Source: CAXMST01 sp963700785 (GTDB taxonomy: Bacteria > Actinomycetota > Thermoleophilia > Solirubrobacterales > 70-9). From it: 64,000 nt of DNA. A model generated the notes under the pieces. It saw only the letters and a program-made list of their open reading frames with translations, did not search any database and was not told where the DNA came from. The position numbers and the translations under genes are program-made. Below are positions 35,554 through 44,063 of the stretch, piece after piece. The stretch spans positions 62,001 through 126,000 of the forward strand of contig CAVOYZ010000008.1 in NCBI GenBank assembly GCA_963700785.1. The letters are read 5' to 3'. The stretch's first letter is position 1. Every line of letters begins with the position of its first letter.

Positions 35554-37017
35554 GTGAGCGAGCTCGCCTCAGCGACAACCCTGCTGCCGCTCGCGGCCGA
35601 CAACCTGCTCGCCGCCAGAAACCTGATGGCGTTCACGCTCGGGTTCCACATCATCCTCGCCTGCATCGGCGTCGCGCTGCCGGCGGTGATGCTCGCCGCG
35701 GAGTACCGAGGCCGCAAGCACAACGACCCGGTGGCGCTGGACCTGGCGCGAAAGTGGTCGAAGGCCGCGGCGGTGCTGTTCGCGGTCGGCGCGGTCACCG
35801 GGACCGTGCTCTCGTTCGAGATGGGCCTGCTCTGGCCGCGGTTCATGGAGCGCTGGGGGGACGTGTTCGGCACCGGCTTCGCGATCGAGGGGATCTTCTT
35901 CTTCACCGAGGCGATCTTCATCGCGATCTACATCTACGGCTGGAAGCGCCTCGAGGGCTGGAAGCACTTCTGGACCGGCGTGCCGATCGTGATCGCCGGG
36001 ATCGGCGGCGCCTTCAGCGTCGTCGCCGTGAACTCCTGGATGAATCAGCCGCAGGGGTTCACGATCGCCGCCGACGGCGCCGTCACCGACGTTGCGCCGC
36101 TCGGGGCGCTGTTCAACCCGGCGACCGTCTACGAGTTCCCGCACATGCTGCTCGCCGCCTACATGGTCTGCGGGTTCGGGCTCGCGTCGGTGTACGCGGT
36201 GAGCTGGATCCGCGGCAAGCGCGATCGGCGGACCCGCCTCGGCTTCGCGATCCCGTTCGCGATCGCCGCGATCGCGACCCCGATCCAGATCTTCGTCGGC
36301 GATGTCGCCGCTCGAGGCGTCGCCGATCATCAGCCCGCCAAGTTCGCCGGCTTCGAGTGCATCCAGGAGACCGGCCCGAACCAAACCGAGTGGCTCGGTG
36401 GCATCTGCACCGACGACGGCGTCAAGTACGGGATCGGGATCCCCGGGCTCGACTCGCTGCTGGTCGGCTTCAGCACCGACACCGTGGTCACCGGGTTCGA
36501 GGCGAACCCCGACGATCCGACGCTGGCCGGGCCGTCCGGGGTGAGCTCTATCCCGGCGGACGAGCGACCGCCGGCGACCACCCTGCTGCACCTCGCCTTC
36601 GACACGATGGTCGGGATCGGGTTCGGGTTGCTCGGCCTGGCCGGGTGGTTCGGCTGGAGCCTGTGGCGGCGCAAGCGACTGCCCGAGTCGAAGTGGTTCT
36701 GGCGGGCCGCTGCCGTCTCGGGGATCGGCGCGGTGGTGGCGATGGAGGCCGGCTGGATCGTCACCGAGGTCGGCCGGCAGCCGTGGATCGTCCAGGGCTT
36801 CATGCGAACCGAGGAAGCGGTGACGCGGGCCGACGGGATCTGGTTCGCCTTCGCCGGGACCCTGCTGCTGTATGCGGCGATCGGCGTGATCACCTACAAG
36901 GCACTGAAGGTGATCGCCCGCCAACGCGGCGACGCGCCGGTGCCGTACGGACCGAGGGACGGGGACGGGGCGCCCGGGCCGGAGCCTGAGCGGGAGCCGG
37001 CGGGGGTGGAGCGATGA
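35554..37017 (+). CDS. cydA: Cytochrome bd menaquinol oxidase subunit I
   Basis: The 487-residue subunit carries the three haems and the quinol site of the high-affinity terminal oxidase. NLMAFTLGFHIILACIGVALP (about residues 23-43) holds the first haem b ligand His. FEMGLLWPRFMERWGDVFG and GIFFFTEAIFIAIYIYGWKRL are typical of helices 3 and 4, and EFPHMLLAAYMVCGFG holds the haem b558 His. The Q-loop region is of ordinary short type. The C-terminus is charged (PEPEREPAGVER). It overlaps cydB by ATGA. Confidence 0.97.
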   Translation: MSELASATTLLPLAADNLLAARNLMAFTLGFHIILACIGVALPAVMLAAEYRGRKHNDPVALDLARKWSKAAAVLFAVGAVTGTVLSFEMGLLWPRFMERWGDVFGTGFAIEGIFFFTEAIFIAIYIYGWKRLEGWKHFWTGVPIVIAGIGGAFSVVAVNSWMNQPQGFTIAADGAVTDVAPLGALFNPATVYEFPHMLLAAYMVCGFGLASVYAVSWIRGKRDRRTRLGFAIPFAIAAIATPIQIFVGDVAARGVADHQPAKFAGFECIQETGPNQTEWLGGICTDDGVKYGIGIPGLDSLLVGFSTDTVVTGFEANPDDPTLAGPSGVSSIPADERPPATTLLHLAFDTMVGIGFGLLGLAGWFGWSLWRRKRLPESKWFWRAAAVSGIGAVVAMEAGWIVTEVGRQPWIVQGFMRTEEAVTRADGIWFAFAGTLLLYAAIGVITYKALKVIARQRGDAPVPYGPRDGDGAPGPEPEREPAGVER

Positions 37018-38009
37018 GCAAGCCGGAGGCGGTCGCGGCGATCCTGCTGGCCGGAGCAACTCTCTACGCGGTGTTCGGCGGCGCCGATTTCGGGGCCGGC
37101 ATCATCAGCCTGATCTCGCGCCGCGACGGCGCGATCGGCGCCCGTGCGCGGGTCCGGCTCGAGCGCTCGATCGGGCCCGTGTGGGAAGCCAACCACGTCT
37201 GGTTGATCTTCTGCCTGGTGGTGCTCTGGACCGGGTTTCCGAGGGCCTTCGGGCCGCTGATGGAAACGCTTTATGTGCCGCTCGCCCTCGCGGCGATCGG
37301 CATCGTGCTGCGCGGCTCCGGCTTCGCCTTCGGTCACACGTTCGACGGCGACGCACGCGAACGCGCCGAGCTCGTGTTCGCGGTCTCCTCGCTGATCACG
37401 CCCTTCTTCATGGGCTGCGTCGTCGGCGCGGTCGCCGCCGGAGCGGTCCCGGCGTCTGGGGCGGGCGAGCCGTTCTCGAGTTGGCTCGCGCCGCTGCCGC
37501 TGCTGATCGGCCTGCTGTTCGTCCTCAGCAGCGCCTACCTCGCCGCCGTCTTTCTGATCGACGACGCTCGGCGCGCCGGGGAGCCCGAGCTGGTCGCCTA
37601 CTTTCGCCGCCGCGCACTCGTGATCGGAGTCGTCGCGGGCGCGGTCGCCGTCGCGGGTCTGGTGGCCCTCCGGGCCGACGCTCGCTTCGTCTATGACGGT
37701 CTGGTCGGGGACGGCCTGCCGCTGCTGCTGGCCTCGCTGATCCTCGGCGGCCTGGTCCTCGTCGGCTTGATCCGGGGCGCCCACCGTCTGATCCGGCCGC
37801 TCGCCGTCGGGGCGGTCGTCGCCGTGATCTGGGGCTGGGGCGTCGCCCAGCACCCCTACCTGCTGCCAACGTCCCTGACGATCGAGGGCGCGGCCGGGGC
37901 CGAGCCGACGCTGACCGCGGTGATCATCGTCTTCGTCTGTGCCCTGCTGATCGTCGGGCCGTCGCTCGCCTTCCTCTACCGGCTCTCGCAGGCGCAGCTG
38001 CTCGAGTAG
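37014..38009 (+). CDS. cydB: Cytochrome bd menaquinol oxidase subunit II
   Basis: A 331-residue membrane protein with about eight to nine helices. The start (AAILLAGATLYAVFGGADFGAGI), the RSIGPVWEANHVWLIFCLVVLWTGFPRAF stretch near residues 55-83 and GSGFAFGHTF are the family signature of CydB. It pairs with CydA to form the proton-motive oxidase used at low oxygen. Start ATG 37014 overlaps the cydA stop. cydCD are not in the window. Confidence 0.96.
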   Translation: MSKPEAVAAILLAGATLYAVFGGADFGAGIISLISRRDGAIGARARVRLERSIGPVWEANHVWLIFCLVVLWTGFPRAFGPLMETLYVPLALAAIGIVLRGSGFAFGHTFDGDARERAELVFAVSSLITPFFMGCVVGAVAAGAVPASGAGEPFSSWLAPLPLLIGLLFVLSSAYLAAVFLIDDARRAGEPELVAYFRRRALVIGVVAGAVAVAGLVALRADARFVYDGLVGDGLPLLLASLILGGLVLVGLIRGAHRLIRPLAVGAVVAVIWGWGVAQHPYLLPTSLTIEGAAGAEPTLTAVIIVFVCALLIVGPSLAFLYRLSQAQLLE

Positions 38010-38078
38010 CCGGGCCCGGCCCTCCGCCCCGAGGCGGCCGGTCACGGGCGCGTCGAGCCGCCGATACGCACGGGTGGA

Positions 38079-38084
38079 TACTCT
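38079..38084 (+). promoter_or_regulatory. -10 box TACTCT, leaderless promoter of the DtxR-family gene
   Basis: TACTCT ends 6 nt before GTG 38091 in the gap after cydB. Confidence 0.45.
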
Positions 38085-38090
38085 CACCAT

Positions 38091-38804
38091 GTGAGCAGCG
38101 AGCAGGTCACAGTCGCCGAGGAGGAGTACCTGCAGGCCCTCTTCTGGCTGCAGGAGGCGCAGCTGCCGATGACCGCCGCCAACGTCGCCCGCGCGATGCA
38201 GCTCTCGCCGCCGACGGTGAGCGAGATGATCGGCCGGCTCGAGGGCGACGGCTACATCAGCCGCGCCGCGGACAAGACGCTCGACTTCACCACCGAGGGT
38301 CGCGAGCACGCGGAGGCGATCGTCCGCCGCCACCGCCTGATCGAGCGCTTCCTCACCGACGTGCTCGGGATCCCGTGGGACGAGGTCCACGAGGAGGCTG
38401 AGCGGCTCGAGCACGCGATGTCGCCGGTGCTCGAGGAGCGGATGCTTGCCGCGATCGGCGACGCCAAGACCTGTCCCCACGGACACCCGATCGTGCTCGA
38501 GGAGCGCGAGCGGGGCTCGCTGTTGGCCGACTGCGAGGTCGGGGCCAGCGTCAAGATCCTCCGCTTCGAGAACGAGGCGGAGGAGTTGCTGCGCTATCTG
38601 CGGGCCTCAGGGCTCGAGCCCGGGTTGGAGGGAGCGGTCGAGGCCTCTGACGAAGACCAGGTCGTGATCGCCTCAGGCGAGCAGTCGCTGAGCGTCTCGC
38701 GAAGCGTTGCCGAGACCGTGTCGGTCAGGGCCGACCCGGCGCCTCCCCCGCGCGCCGCGCTGCCTGAGCAGCTTGAACTCTCGAGCGACCGCTACGGTCG
38801 CTGA
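38091..38804 (+). CDS. DtxR/MntR-family metal-dependent regulator
   Basis: A 237-residue regulator. Residues about 8-65 form the winged helix (EEYLQALFWLQEAQLPMTAANVARAM, then LSPPTVSEMIGRLEGDGYI). Residues about 66-140 form the metal-binding/dimer domain with HRLIERFLTDVLG, HEEAERLEHAMSP and CPHGHPI. A C-terminal SH3-like FeoA-type domain follows (about 145-215). This is the long IdeR/DtxR architecture that senses Fe(II) or Mn(II) and represses uptake genes. No metal-uptake gene is adjacent; it follows cydB, whose haem enzyme links it loosely to iron. Confidence 0.92.
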   Translation: MSSEQVTVAEEEYLQALFWLQEAQLPMTAANVARAMQLSPPTVSEMIGRLEGDGYISRAADKTLDFTTEGREHAEAIVRRHRLIERFLTDVLGIPWDEVHEEAERLEHAMSPVLEERMLAAIGDAKTCPHGHPIVLEERERGSLLADCEVGASVKILRFENEAEELLRYLRASGLEPGLEGAVEASDEDQVVIASGEQSLSVSRSVAETVSVRADPAPPPRAALPEQLELSSDRYGR

Positions 38805-38848
38805 CTGCGAGACGGCGCGCCTACCGGACCCGGTCACCGCTGCGTCGC

Positions 38849-39070
38849 TCACGCTGCGCCGTGCTCGGCAGTGGGCGGGTCGCCGCAGACCTGCCGCAGC
38901 CGCCGGTAGAGCTGCTCGTCCCGGGTGGCCGGCTCGCCCTGGTCGCGGCGGACGCTGGTCTCGTGCTCGCGAATCGCCGCGGCCAGCGCGTAGAAACGGC
39001 GGTCCATGTTGCGGCGGCTCAGGTCGCGGAGGTCCTCCTCGCGGATTCCCTCGAAAAAGCTGATCGGCAT
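38849..39070 (-). CDS. Small conserved hypothetical protein
   Basis: A 73-residue, charged, probably helical protein (MPISFFEGIREEDLRDLSRR). It has no Cys motif, signal or membrane helix. Its start at ATG 39070 is strongly supported by AGGAGG 6-7 nt upstream, one of the best ribosome sites in the window. I do not recognise a family. It converges on the DtxR gene and is followed by no co-directional partner. Confidence 0.65.
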   Translation of the reverse strand: MPISFFEGIREEDLRDLSRRNMDRRFYALAAAIREHETSVRRDQGEPATRDEQLYRRLRQVCGDPPTAEHGAA

Positions 39071-39210
39071 TGCGTCCTCCTCTCGGGCTGTCGGTCGGGC
39101 GCCCGGGGCAACCGGGTCTACGAGCAGATTACGAGCAAAGGCTTAAGCCGTTGCTAAATACCTGTGAACCTGCAGGATCGGGCCCATCCGCCCAACGACT
39201 GCCGCGTCGC

Positions 39211-40314
39211 TCAGGCGCGCTGGCGCTCGAGCGCGCGGGCGAGCCGCGTGATTCCCTCCGGGACCACGTCGGGCGGGACGCTCGCGAACGAGAGCCGCAG
39301 GCTGCGGTCGCCCCCCTCGAGCATGAAGTCGGGCCCGGCGACGAAGGCGACACCCTCCTCCTTCGCAAGCGGCAACAGCGCCGGGGTGTCGGACCCCGGC
39401 GCCAGGTCGAGCCAGAGGAAGTAGCCGCCGCCGGGCACCACGAACTCCGCCTCCGCAAGCTGCTCTCCGAGGGCGGCGACGACCGCATCGCGGCGCTCCG
39501 CGAGAGCGACGTTGACGAACTCGATGTTCGCGTCGAGCCCGCCCGAGCGGCAGAGCTCGTAGACGATCGACTCGGCGAGCATGTTCGGAGAGATGTAGGT
39601 CTCGTTCGCGCGCTTGGCGAGCGCCGCGATCTGCTCCTCGGGACCGACCAGGTAGCCGACCCGTACTCCGGGACTGACCGTCTTCGAGAACGACGAAGCG
39701 TGAATCACCTTGGCCCCCGTTCCCTCGGCGATCGAGAGCATCGTCGGCATCTCCGCTGCGCCGGCGAAGCGCACCTCGCGGTATGGATCGTCCTCGAAGA
39801 TCCAGAACCCGTGCTGCTCGGCGAGCTCGACCAGCCGGCGCCGCTTCGCTTCCGAGAGCGTGCAGCCGGCGGGATTGTGGAAGTTGCTGATGATGTGAAC
39901 CAGCTTTGGCAGATGCCCATCGGCGATCACCTGCTCGAGCTGCTCGACGTTGATGCCGTCGGCCTCCAGCTCGACGCCGATCCGCTTCGTCTGAAGCCGC
40001 TCGAGCATCAGCAGGGTGCGGTCGTACGACGGTTGCTCGACGACGACCGCGTCGCCCGGGCCGAGCAGCTGCTCGAACAGCATCCAGCCCGCCTCCAGCG
40101 AGCCGTTGGTGACCATCACCCGCTCCGCCGTCGCCTCTCCTCCGTGCCGCTCAGCGAGCCAGGCTCGGAGCTCGGGATGCCCGGCGCCGGTGCCGTATGA
40201 GAGGGCCCGGGCAGGGTTCTCGGTGATCGCTCGCTGGGCCGCGTCACGCACCGCTTCTGCCGGCAGCAGATCGGCGCTCGGAGCGCCGCGGGCGAAGCTG
40301 ATCGTCTCGGCCAT
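39211..40314 (-). CDS. PLP-dependent aminotransferase, class I/II (LysN/MocR-like)
   Basis: A 367-residue fold-type I aminotransferase. Features are LSYGTGAGHPELRAWLAERHG near residues 40-60, VIISNFHNPAGCTLSEAKRRRL with the Asn-Pro-Ala-Gly loop, DDPYREVRF with the PLP-contacting Asp and Tyr, and the Schiff-base Lys in HASSFSKTVSPGVRVGYLVG. This is the 2-aminoadipate/aromatic or branched-chain subgroup related to MocR C-terminal domains, here without a GntR helix-turn-helix. The substrate is uncertain. A TATACT box ends 8 nt before ATG 40314. Confidence 0.9.
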   Translation of the reverse strand: MAETISFARGAPSADLLPAEAVRDAAQRAITENPARALSYGTGAGHPELRAWLAERHGGEATAERVMVTNGSLEAGWMLFEQLLGPGDAVVVEQPSYDRTLLMLERLQTKRIGVELEADGINVEQLEQVIADGHLPKLVHIISNFHNPAGCTLSEAKRRRLVELAEQHGFWIFEDDPYREVRFAGAAEMPTMLSIAEGTGAKVIHASSFSKTVSPGVRVGYLVGPEEQIAALAKRANETYISPNMLAESIVYELCRSGGLDANIEFVNVALAERRDAVVAALGEQLAEAEFVVPGGGYFLWLDLAPGSDTPALLPLAKEEGVAFVAGPDFMLEGGDRSLRLSFASVPPDVVPEGITRLARALERQRA

Positions 40315-40322
40315 CGCGGCCG

Positions 40323-40328
40323 AGTATA
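40323..40328 (-). promoter_or_regulatory. -10 box TATACT upstream of the aminotransferase
   Basis: Minus-strand TATACT ends 8 nt before ATG 40314 and is close to the bacterial consensus TATAAT. It overlaps the stop region of the GNAT gene. Confidence 0.45.
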
Positions 40329-40332
40329 TGAG

Positions 40333-40749
40333 TCAGCTGCGCGGGCGCTGCATCCGGATCACGCCGGGGTCGCCGGGGTGGAACCCGAAGCGCTCGTAGT
40401 AGGCCGCCATCTCCGGCAGACACATCAGCTCGACTCCTGCGGATCGCGCCAGACTGGGCCGGGCGAGCAGCTCCTCGAGCACCTGGCGCCCGATGCCGCG
40501 ACCGCGGTGGGTGGCGGCGACGATCATGTCGAAGACGATCGCCCTGAAGGCGCCGTCGGAGAGCGCGCGCGCGAAGCCGAGCAGGCGCTGCTCACCGTCG
40601 ACGCCCCCGACCGCCGCGACGACCTCGGTCGAGCCGGCGAGCATCGACTCCACCTCCCGGCGCCGGCGGCCCCGGGTCCACCACTCGGCCTGGTAGAGCT
40701 CGCAGAGCTCGTCGACGTGCTGCTCCGGCAGATGGTCGAGGAGCTGCAT
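40333..40749 (-). CDS. GNAT family N-acetyltransferase
   Basis: A 138-residue acetyltransferase. The acetyl-CoA pyrophosphate loop is ATHRGRGIGRQVLEELL (Q/RxxGxG/A, about residues 80-96), preceded by the FRAIVFDMIVA strand and followed by LMCLPEMAAYYERFGFHPG, the usual C-terminal substrate strand. The substrate is unknown. ATG 40749 lies 12 nt after the sucD stop, so it may be co-transcribed with sucCD. Confidence 0.88.
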   Translation of the reverse strand: MQLLDHLPEQHVDELCELYQAEWWTRGRRRREVESMLAGSTEVVAAVGGVDGEQRLLGFARALSDGAFRAIVFDMIVAATHRGRGIGRQVLEELLARPSLARSAGVELMCLPEMAAYYERFGFHPGDPGVIRMQRPRS

Positions 40750-40761
40750 GCCCCAGCGCAG

Positions 40762-41634
40762 CTAGGAGCCGGCGATCTCAGCGGCGATCGCCGCGGCCTC
40801 GGACGGGCTGGTGCCGACCCGCACCCCCTTCGCCTCGAGCGCGTCCTGCTTCGCCTGGGCGGTGCCGGAGGAACCGGAGATGATCGCCCCGGCGTGACCC
40901 ATCTGCTTGCCGGGAGGCGCGGTGAAGCCGGCGATGTAGCCGACCACCGGCTTGGTCACGTGCTCGGCGATGTAGTCGGCCGCCCGCTCCTCGGCATCGC
41001 CGCCGATCTCGCCGACCATCACGATCAACTCGGTCTCGGGGTCGTTCTCGAACAGCTCGAGGACGTCGATGAAGTCGCTGCCCACGATCGGGTCGCCGCC
41101 GATGCCGACGATCGTCGAGTTGCCGAGCCCGGCCTGCTTGAGCTCGTTGCCGATCTGGTAGGTGAGCGTGCCCGACTTCGAGACGACGCCGATCGAGCCG
41201 CGATCGAAGAACTGCGCCGGGATGATGCCCACGTTCGCCCTGCCGGGGCTGAGCACGCCCGGGCAGTTCGGGCCGATCAACCGGACGCCCTGCTCTCGCG
41301 CCTTCCAGTAGGTCGGCAGCATGTCGTGGACCGGGATGCCCTCGGTGATCGCGATCACGGTCGCGCAGCCGGCGTCGATCGCCTCGTTGATCGCGGCCCC
41401 GGCGAAGCGCGCGGGGACGAAGACCATCGAGGTGTTCGCTCCCCGCTGATCGACGGCTTCGGCGATCGAGTCGAAGATCGGCACACCCTCAACGTCCTGG
41501 CCGCCCTTGCCGGGGGTGACCCCTGCGACGAGATCGGTTCCGTACTCGCGGTTCCGCAGTCCGTGGAAGCTGCCCTCGCGGCCGGTCAGGCCGCTGACGA
41601 CGAGCCTCGTGTCGTTGTCGACGATGATCGCCAT
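40762..41634 (-). CDS. sucD: Succinyl-CoA synthetase alpha subunit
   Basis: The 290-residue alpha subunit forms the phosphohistidine intermediate of the TCA-cycle step that makes ATP or GTP from succinyl-CoA. Motifs are VVSGLTGREGSFHG (CoA), GVTPGKGGQDVEGVPIF, FVPARFAGAAINEAIDAG, GPNCPGVLSPG and the active-site GHAGAIISGSSGTAQAK, whose His is phosphorylated. ATG 41634 is chosen because upstream in-frame codons belong to the sucC end. It lies 7 nt downstream of the corrected sucC stop. Confidence 0.96.
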   Translation of the reverse strand: MAIIVDNDTRLVVSGLTGREGSFHGLRNREYGTDLVAGVTPGKGGQDVEGVPIFDSIAEAVDQRGANTSMVFVPARFAGAAINEAIDAGCATVIAITEGIPVHDMLPTYWKAREQGVRLIGPNCPGVLSPGRANVGIIPAQFFDRGSIGVVSKSGTLTYQIGNELKQAGLGNSTIVGIGGDPIVGSDFIDVLELFENDPETELIVMVGEIGGDAEERAADYIAEHVTKPVVGYIAGFTAPPGKQMGHAGAIISGSSGTAQAKQDALEAKGVRVGTSPSEAAAIAAEIAGS

Positions 41635-41641
41635 CGTGCGC

Positions 41642-42812
41642 CTAGGCACCCCCTCCGGCGAGCTCGACGACGGTCTCGGCGGCGCCGAGCATCGTCTTCT
41701 CGACGTGTAGGTTGCCGAAGCTCAGCCTCGGCCAGCATGGCGAGGCCCTCTGCCGAGTTGGTCCCGTCGAGGCGGACGACCAGCGGAACGTCTATGTCGA
41801 CCGTCTCGAAGGCCTCGATGATCCCCCGGGCTACCTCGTCGCAGCGGGTGATCCCCCCGAAGATGTTGAACAACACCGCCTTGACTCGCGGGTTCGACGT
41901 GATCACCTCGAGCGCATCGACGATCGCCTCCGCCTTCGAGCCACCGCCCGCATCGAGGAAGTTCGCCGGCCTGCCGCCGGCGTTGGCGACCACGTCGAGC
42001 GTCGACATGCAGAGGCCCGCTCCGTTGCCGAGGATGCCGATATCACCGTCGAGGGCGACGTAGGTGAGGCCACGCTCCTTCGCCATCCGCTCCTGAGGAT
42101 CCTGATCCGGATCGTCGGAGACCACCTCGGCGAGCTCCTCGTGCCGGAACAGGGCCGAGCCGTCGATGGTGACCTTCGCGTCGAGCGCGACGATGTCGCG
42201 GTCGGCGGTGACGATCAGCGGGTTGACCTCGATCAGGGTCGCGTCGTTGGCGCCGAAGGCCTCGTAGAGCTTGACCATCGTCTCGGCCACCCCGTCGACG
42301 ACGTCCTCGTCGATCTGGGCGTCGACCGCCAGCCGGCGGGCCTCATCGACCGAGAGTCCCGCGGCCGGCATCAGGTGGAGTCGGACGAGCGCATCGGGGT
42401 CTGTCTCGGCAATCTCCTCGACGTTCATCCCGCCCATCCGCGAGAGCATCAGCAGCGGCTTCTTGGCGGACCGATCGAGGATCACCGAGGCGTAGTACTC
42501 GGCGTCGATCTCGGAGGCGACCTCGACCCAGACCTCGTGGACGGTGAACGGACCCTCCCCTCGTGGGCCGCGGATGTCCATGCCGAGGATCGCTGCCGCA
42601 TGGGCGCGGGCTTCCTCGACGTCCTTGGCGACCTTGATCCCGCCGGCCTTGCCGCGACCGCCGATCTGGACCTGCGCCTTGATCACGCACGGATAGCCGA
42701 TCCGCTCGGCGACGGCGACCGCCGCGTCGACGTCGGCCGCCGGCCCGCCGTCGGGGACCGCGACGCCCGAGCGCGCGAACAGCTGCTTGCCTTGGTATTC
42801 GAGCAGGTCCAT
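41642..42812 (-). CDS. sucC: Succinyl-CoA synthetase beta subunit (frame interrupted near 3' end)
   Basis: An ATP-grasp protein starting MDLLEYQGKQLFARSGV, with IKAQVQIGGRGKAGGIKVAKD, LIEVNPLIVTADRD, NGAGLCMSTLDVV and FNIFGGITRCDEVARGI, all canonical. After AMLAEA the frame fails at about 41718-41728. One base removed restores NLHVEKTMLGAAETVVELAGGGA and a stop at 41642, the normal SucC end of about 390 residues. As written, the frame would instead add an Arg-rich tail and overlap sucD. Because the enzyme is central, an assembly error is the best explanation. A TAGGCT box lies at 42835-42840, giving a leader of about 15 nt. Confidence 0.93.
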
Positions 42813-42834
42813 GACTGCGGCGCCAGCCTAGCCG

Positions 42835-42840
42835 ACCGCC
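42835..42840 (-). promoter_or_regulatory. -10 box TAGGCT of the sucC-sucD operon
   Basis: Minus-strand TAGGCT ends 22 nt before ATG 42812, so this mRNA would have a short leader rather than none. Confidence 0.35.
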
Positions 42841-42919
42841 GGGCGGGCGGGCGGCAGGCCGCGACGAGCGATCCCGCCGCGGACTCCGCGGGGGACTGCA
42901 CAGCGGCGGGGTGATTGCG

Positions 42920-42925
42920 TAGGCT
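42920..42925 (+). promoter_or_regulatory. -10 box TAGGCT before the winged-helix gene
   Basis: TAGGCT ends 6 nt before the ATC at 42932, exactly the spacing seen for leaderless genes in this window. This is part of the argument that translation starts at 42932. Confidence 0.45.
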
Positions 42926-42931
42926 CCAAGG

Positions 42932-43231
42932 ATCGGACAGTGGACCTTCCTAACCAACCACGCCCGAGTGCTGCTCGTCATCGCCCGGGAACCGACCGTC
43001 AGGCTGCGCGACATCGCCGCGACGCTCGACATCACCGAGCGAGCCGCGCAACGGATCGTCACGGAGTTGGTCGAGGCCGGCTATCTGACGCGAAAGCGCG
43101 AGGGTCGCCGGAACACCTACACGGTGCACCGCAGGGAGAGCATGCGGGCACCCCAGGCTCGGGAGACGGACGTCGGCGAGATCCTCGACGTCCTGCTCAG
43201 CAACCAGGACCCGCTCGAGACCAAGGGTTAG
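42932..43231 (+). CDS. Small winged-helix (MarR-like) regulator
   Basis: A 99-residue winged helix: GQWTFLTNHARVLLVIARE (residues 2-20), LRDIAATLDITERAAQRIVTELVEAGYL (recognition helix) and KREGRRNTYTV (wing). The conserved WTFLTNHARV run of this actinobacterial family lies upstream of the first usual start (GTG 42968). In-frame upstream codons offer only ATC 42932 before a stop at 42920. The TAGGCT box 6 nt before that ATC suggests a leaderless, ATC-initiated mRNA; GTG 42968 would give an 87-residue truncated helix 1. The ligand and targets are unknown. Confidence 0.75.
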   Translation: MGQWTFLTNHARVLLVIAREPTVRLRDIAATLDITERAAQRIVTELVEAGYLTRKREGRRNTYTVHRRESMRAPQARETDVGEILDVLLSNQDPLETKG

Positions 43232-43274
43232 GCGCGCGCCGCCGGGGCGTAATCGGGCGCCACGGCGGCGACTG

Positions 43275-43280
43275 TAATAT
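43275..43280 (+). promoter_or_regulatory. -10 box TAATAT before the HAD dehalogenase gene
   Basis: TAATAT ends 11 nt before ATG 43292, which would give a leader of about 4-5 nt. Confidence 0.4.
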
Positions 43281-43291
43281 GCCGCGCCCCG

Positions 43292-43975
43292 ATGCCACTT
43301 CCAAAGCGCAGCGAAATCGAGTGGGTGACCACTGACTGTTACGGCACCCTGATCGATTGGGACAAGGGGATCACCGAGGCCTTCGAGCGGGAGGCCGCCG
43401 AGGACGGCTTGACGCTCGACAGCAAGGCCCTGCTCGCGCGCTTCTACGAGGTCCAGTACCAGGTGATGGCCGGCTCCTACGAGCTCTATGCCGAGGTCCT
43501 GCGGCGAGCCGCGGTCAAGGCCGCCGCCGAGATCGGCTGGGAGCTCGAGCCCTCGCGGGCGCAGTTCCTGCCCGACTCGATCGGCGACTGGCAGCCGTTT
43601 CGCGAGGCCAACGCTGCGATGGACCGGCTCGGGGCGAAGTACCGGCTCGGCATCGTCTCCAACATCGACGACAAGCTGCTCGGGATCTCGCGGCGCCACC
43701 TGCGCACGCAGCTCGATCTCGTCGTCACCGCCCAGCAGGTCCGGAGCTACAAGCCCGAGCCGGCCCACTTCAAGGAGTGCGCTCGGCGGATCGGCAAGAA
43801 GAAGGGCTGGGTGCACATCACCAGCGGCCTGTACACGGACGTCGAGCCGCTGCTGAAGATGCGGGTTCCGGTGATCTGGGTCAACCGGCGCGGCGAGAAG
43901 ATCGAGAAGGGCGGCAAGCGCCCGACGACCGAGGTCAAGACCTTCCGCGACGCGGCAAAGCGGCTCGGCTGCTGA
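43292..43975 (+). CDS. Haloacid dehalogenase type II-like HAD hydrolase
   Basis: A 227-residue HAD protein. WVTTDCYGTLIDWDKGI (residues 11-27) has the nucleophile Asp and the WD pair of the 2-haloacid-dehalogenase/FMP group. LGIVSNIDDKLL is motif II, SYKPEPAHFKECARRIG motif III with Lys, and HITSGLYTDVEPLLKM motif IV. The substrate is uncertain; most relatives are phosphatases or haloacid dehalogenases. The family length is normal. Confidence 0.88.
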   Translation: MPLPKRSEIEWVTTDCYGTLIDWDKGITEAFEREAAEDGLTLDSKALLARFYEVQYQVMAGSYELYAEVLRRAAVKAAAEIGWELEPSRAQFLPDSIGDWQPFREANAAMDRLGAKYRLGIVSNIDDKLLGISRRHLRTQLDLVVTAQQVRSYKPEPAHFKECARRIGKKKGWVHITSGLYTDVEPLLKMRVPVIWVNRRGEKIEKGGKRPTTEVKTFRDAAKRLGC

Positions 43976-44063
43976 TCCCGGCGGGCTGCGCCCGGGCGGG
44001 CGGCGGCGGCTAGGCTTTCGGGCATCCAGCGAGCCGGCGAACGACTCCGAGAGGGAGATCACC

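Noticed and set aside
35569..37059. 496-codon minus-strand frame opposite cydA
   Set aside because: It consists of His/Arg/Asp/Gly-rich shadow sequence. cydA on the plus strand shows all family motifs.
42968..43231. GTG 42968 as the start of the winged-helix gene
   Set aside because: It removes most of the conserved first helix (WTFLTNHAR) that is clearly encoded upstream in the same frame. It is kept only as an alternative.
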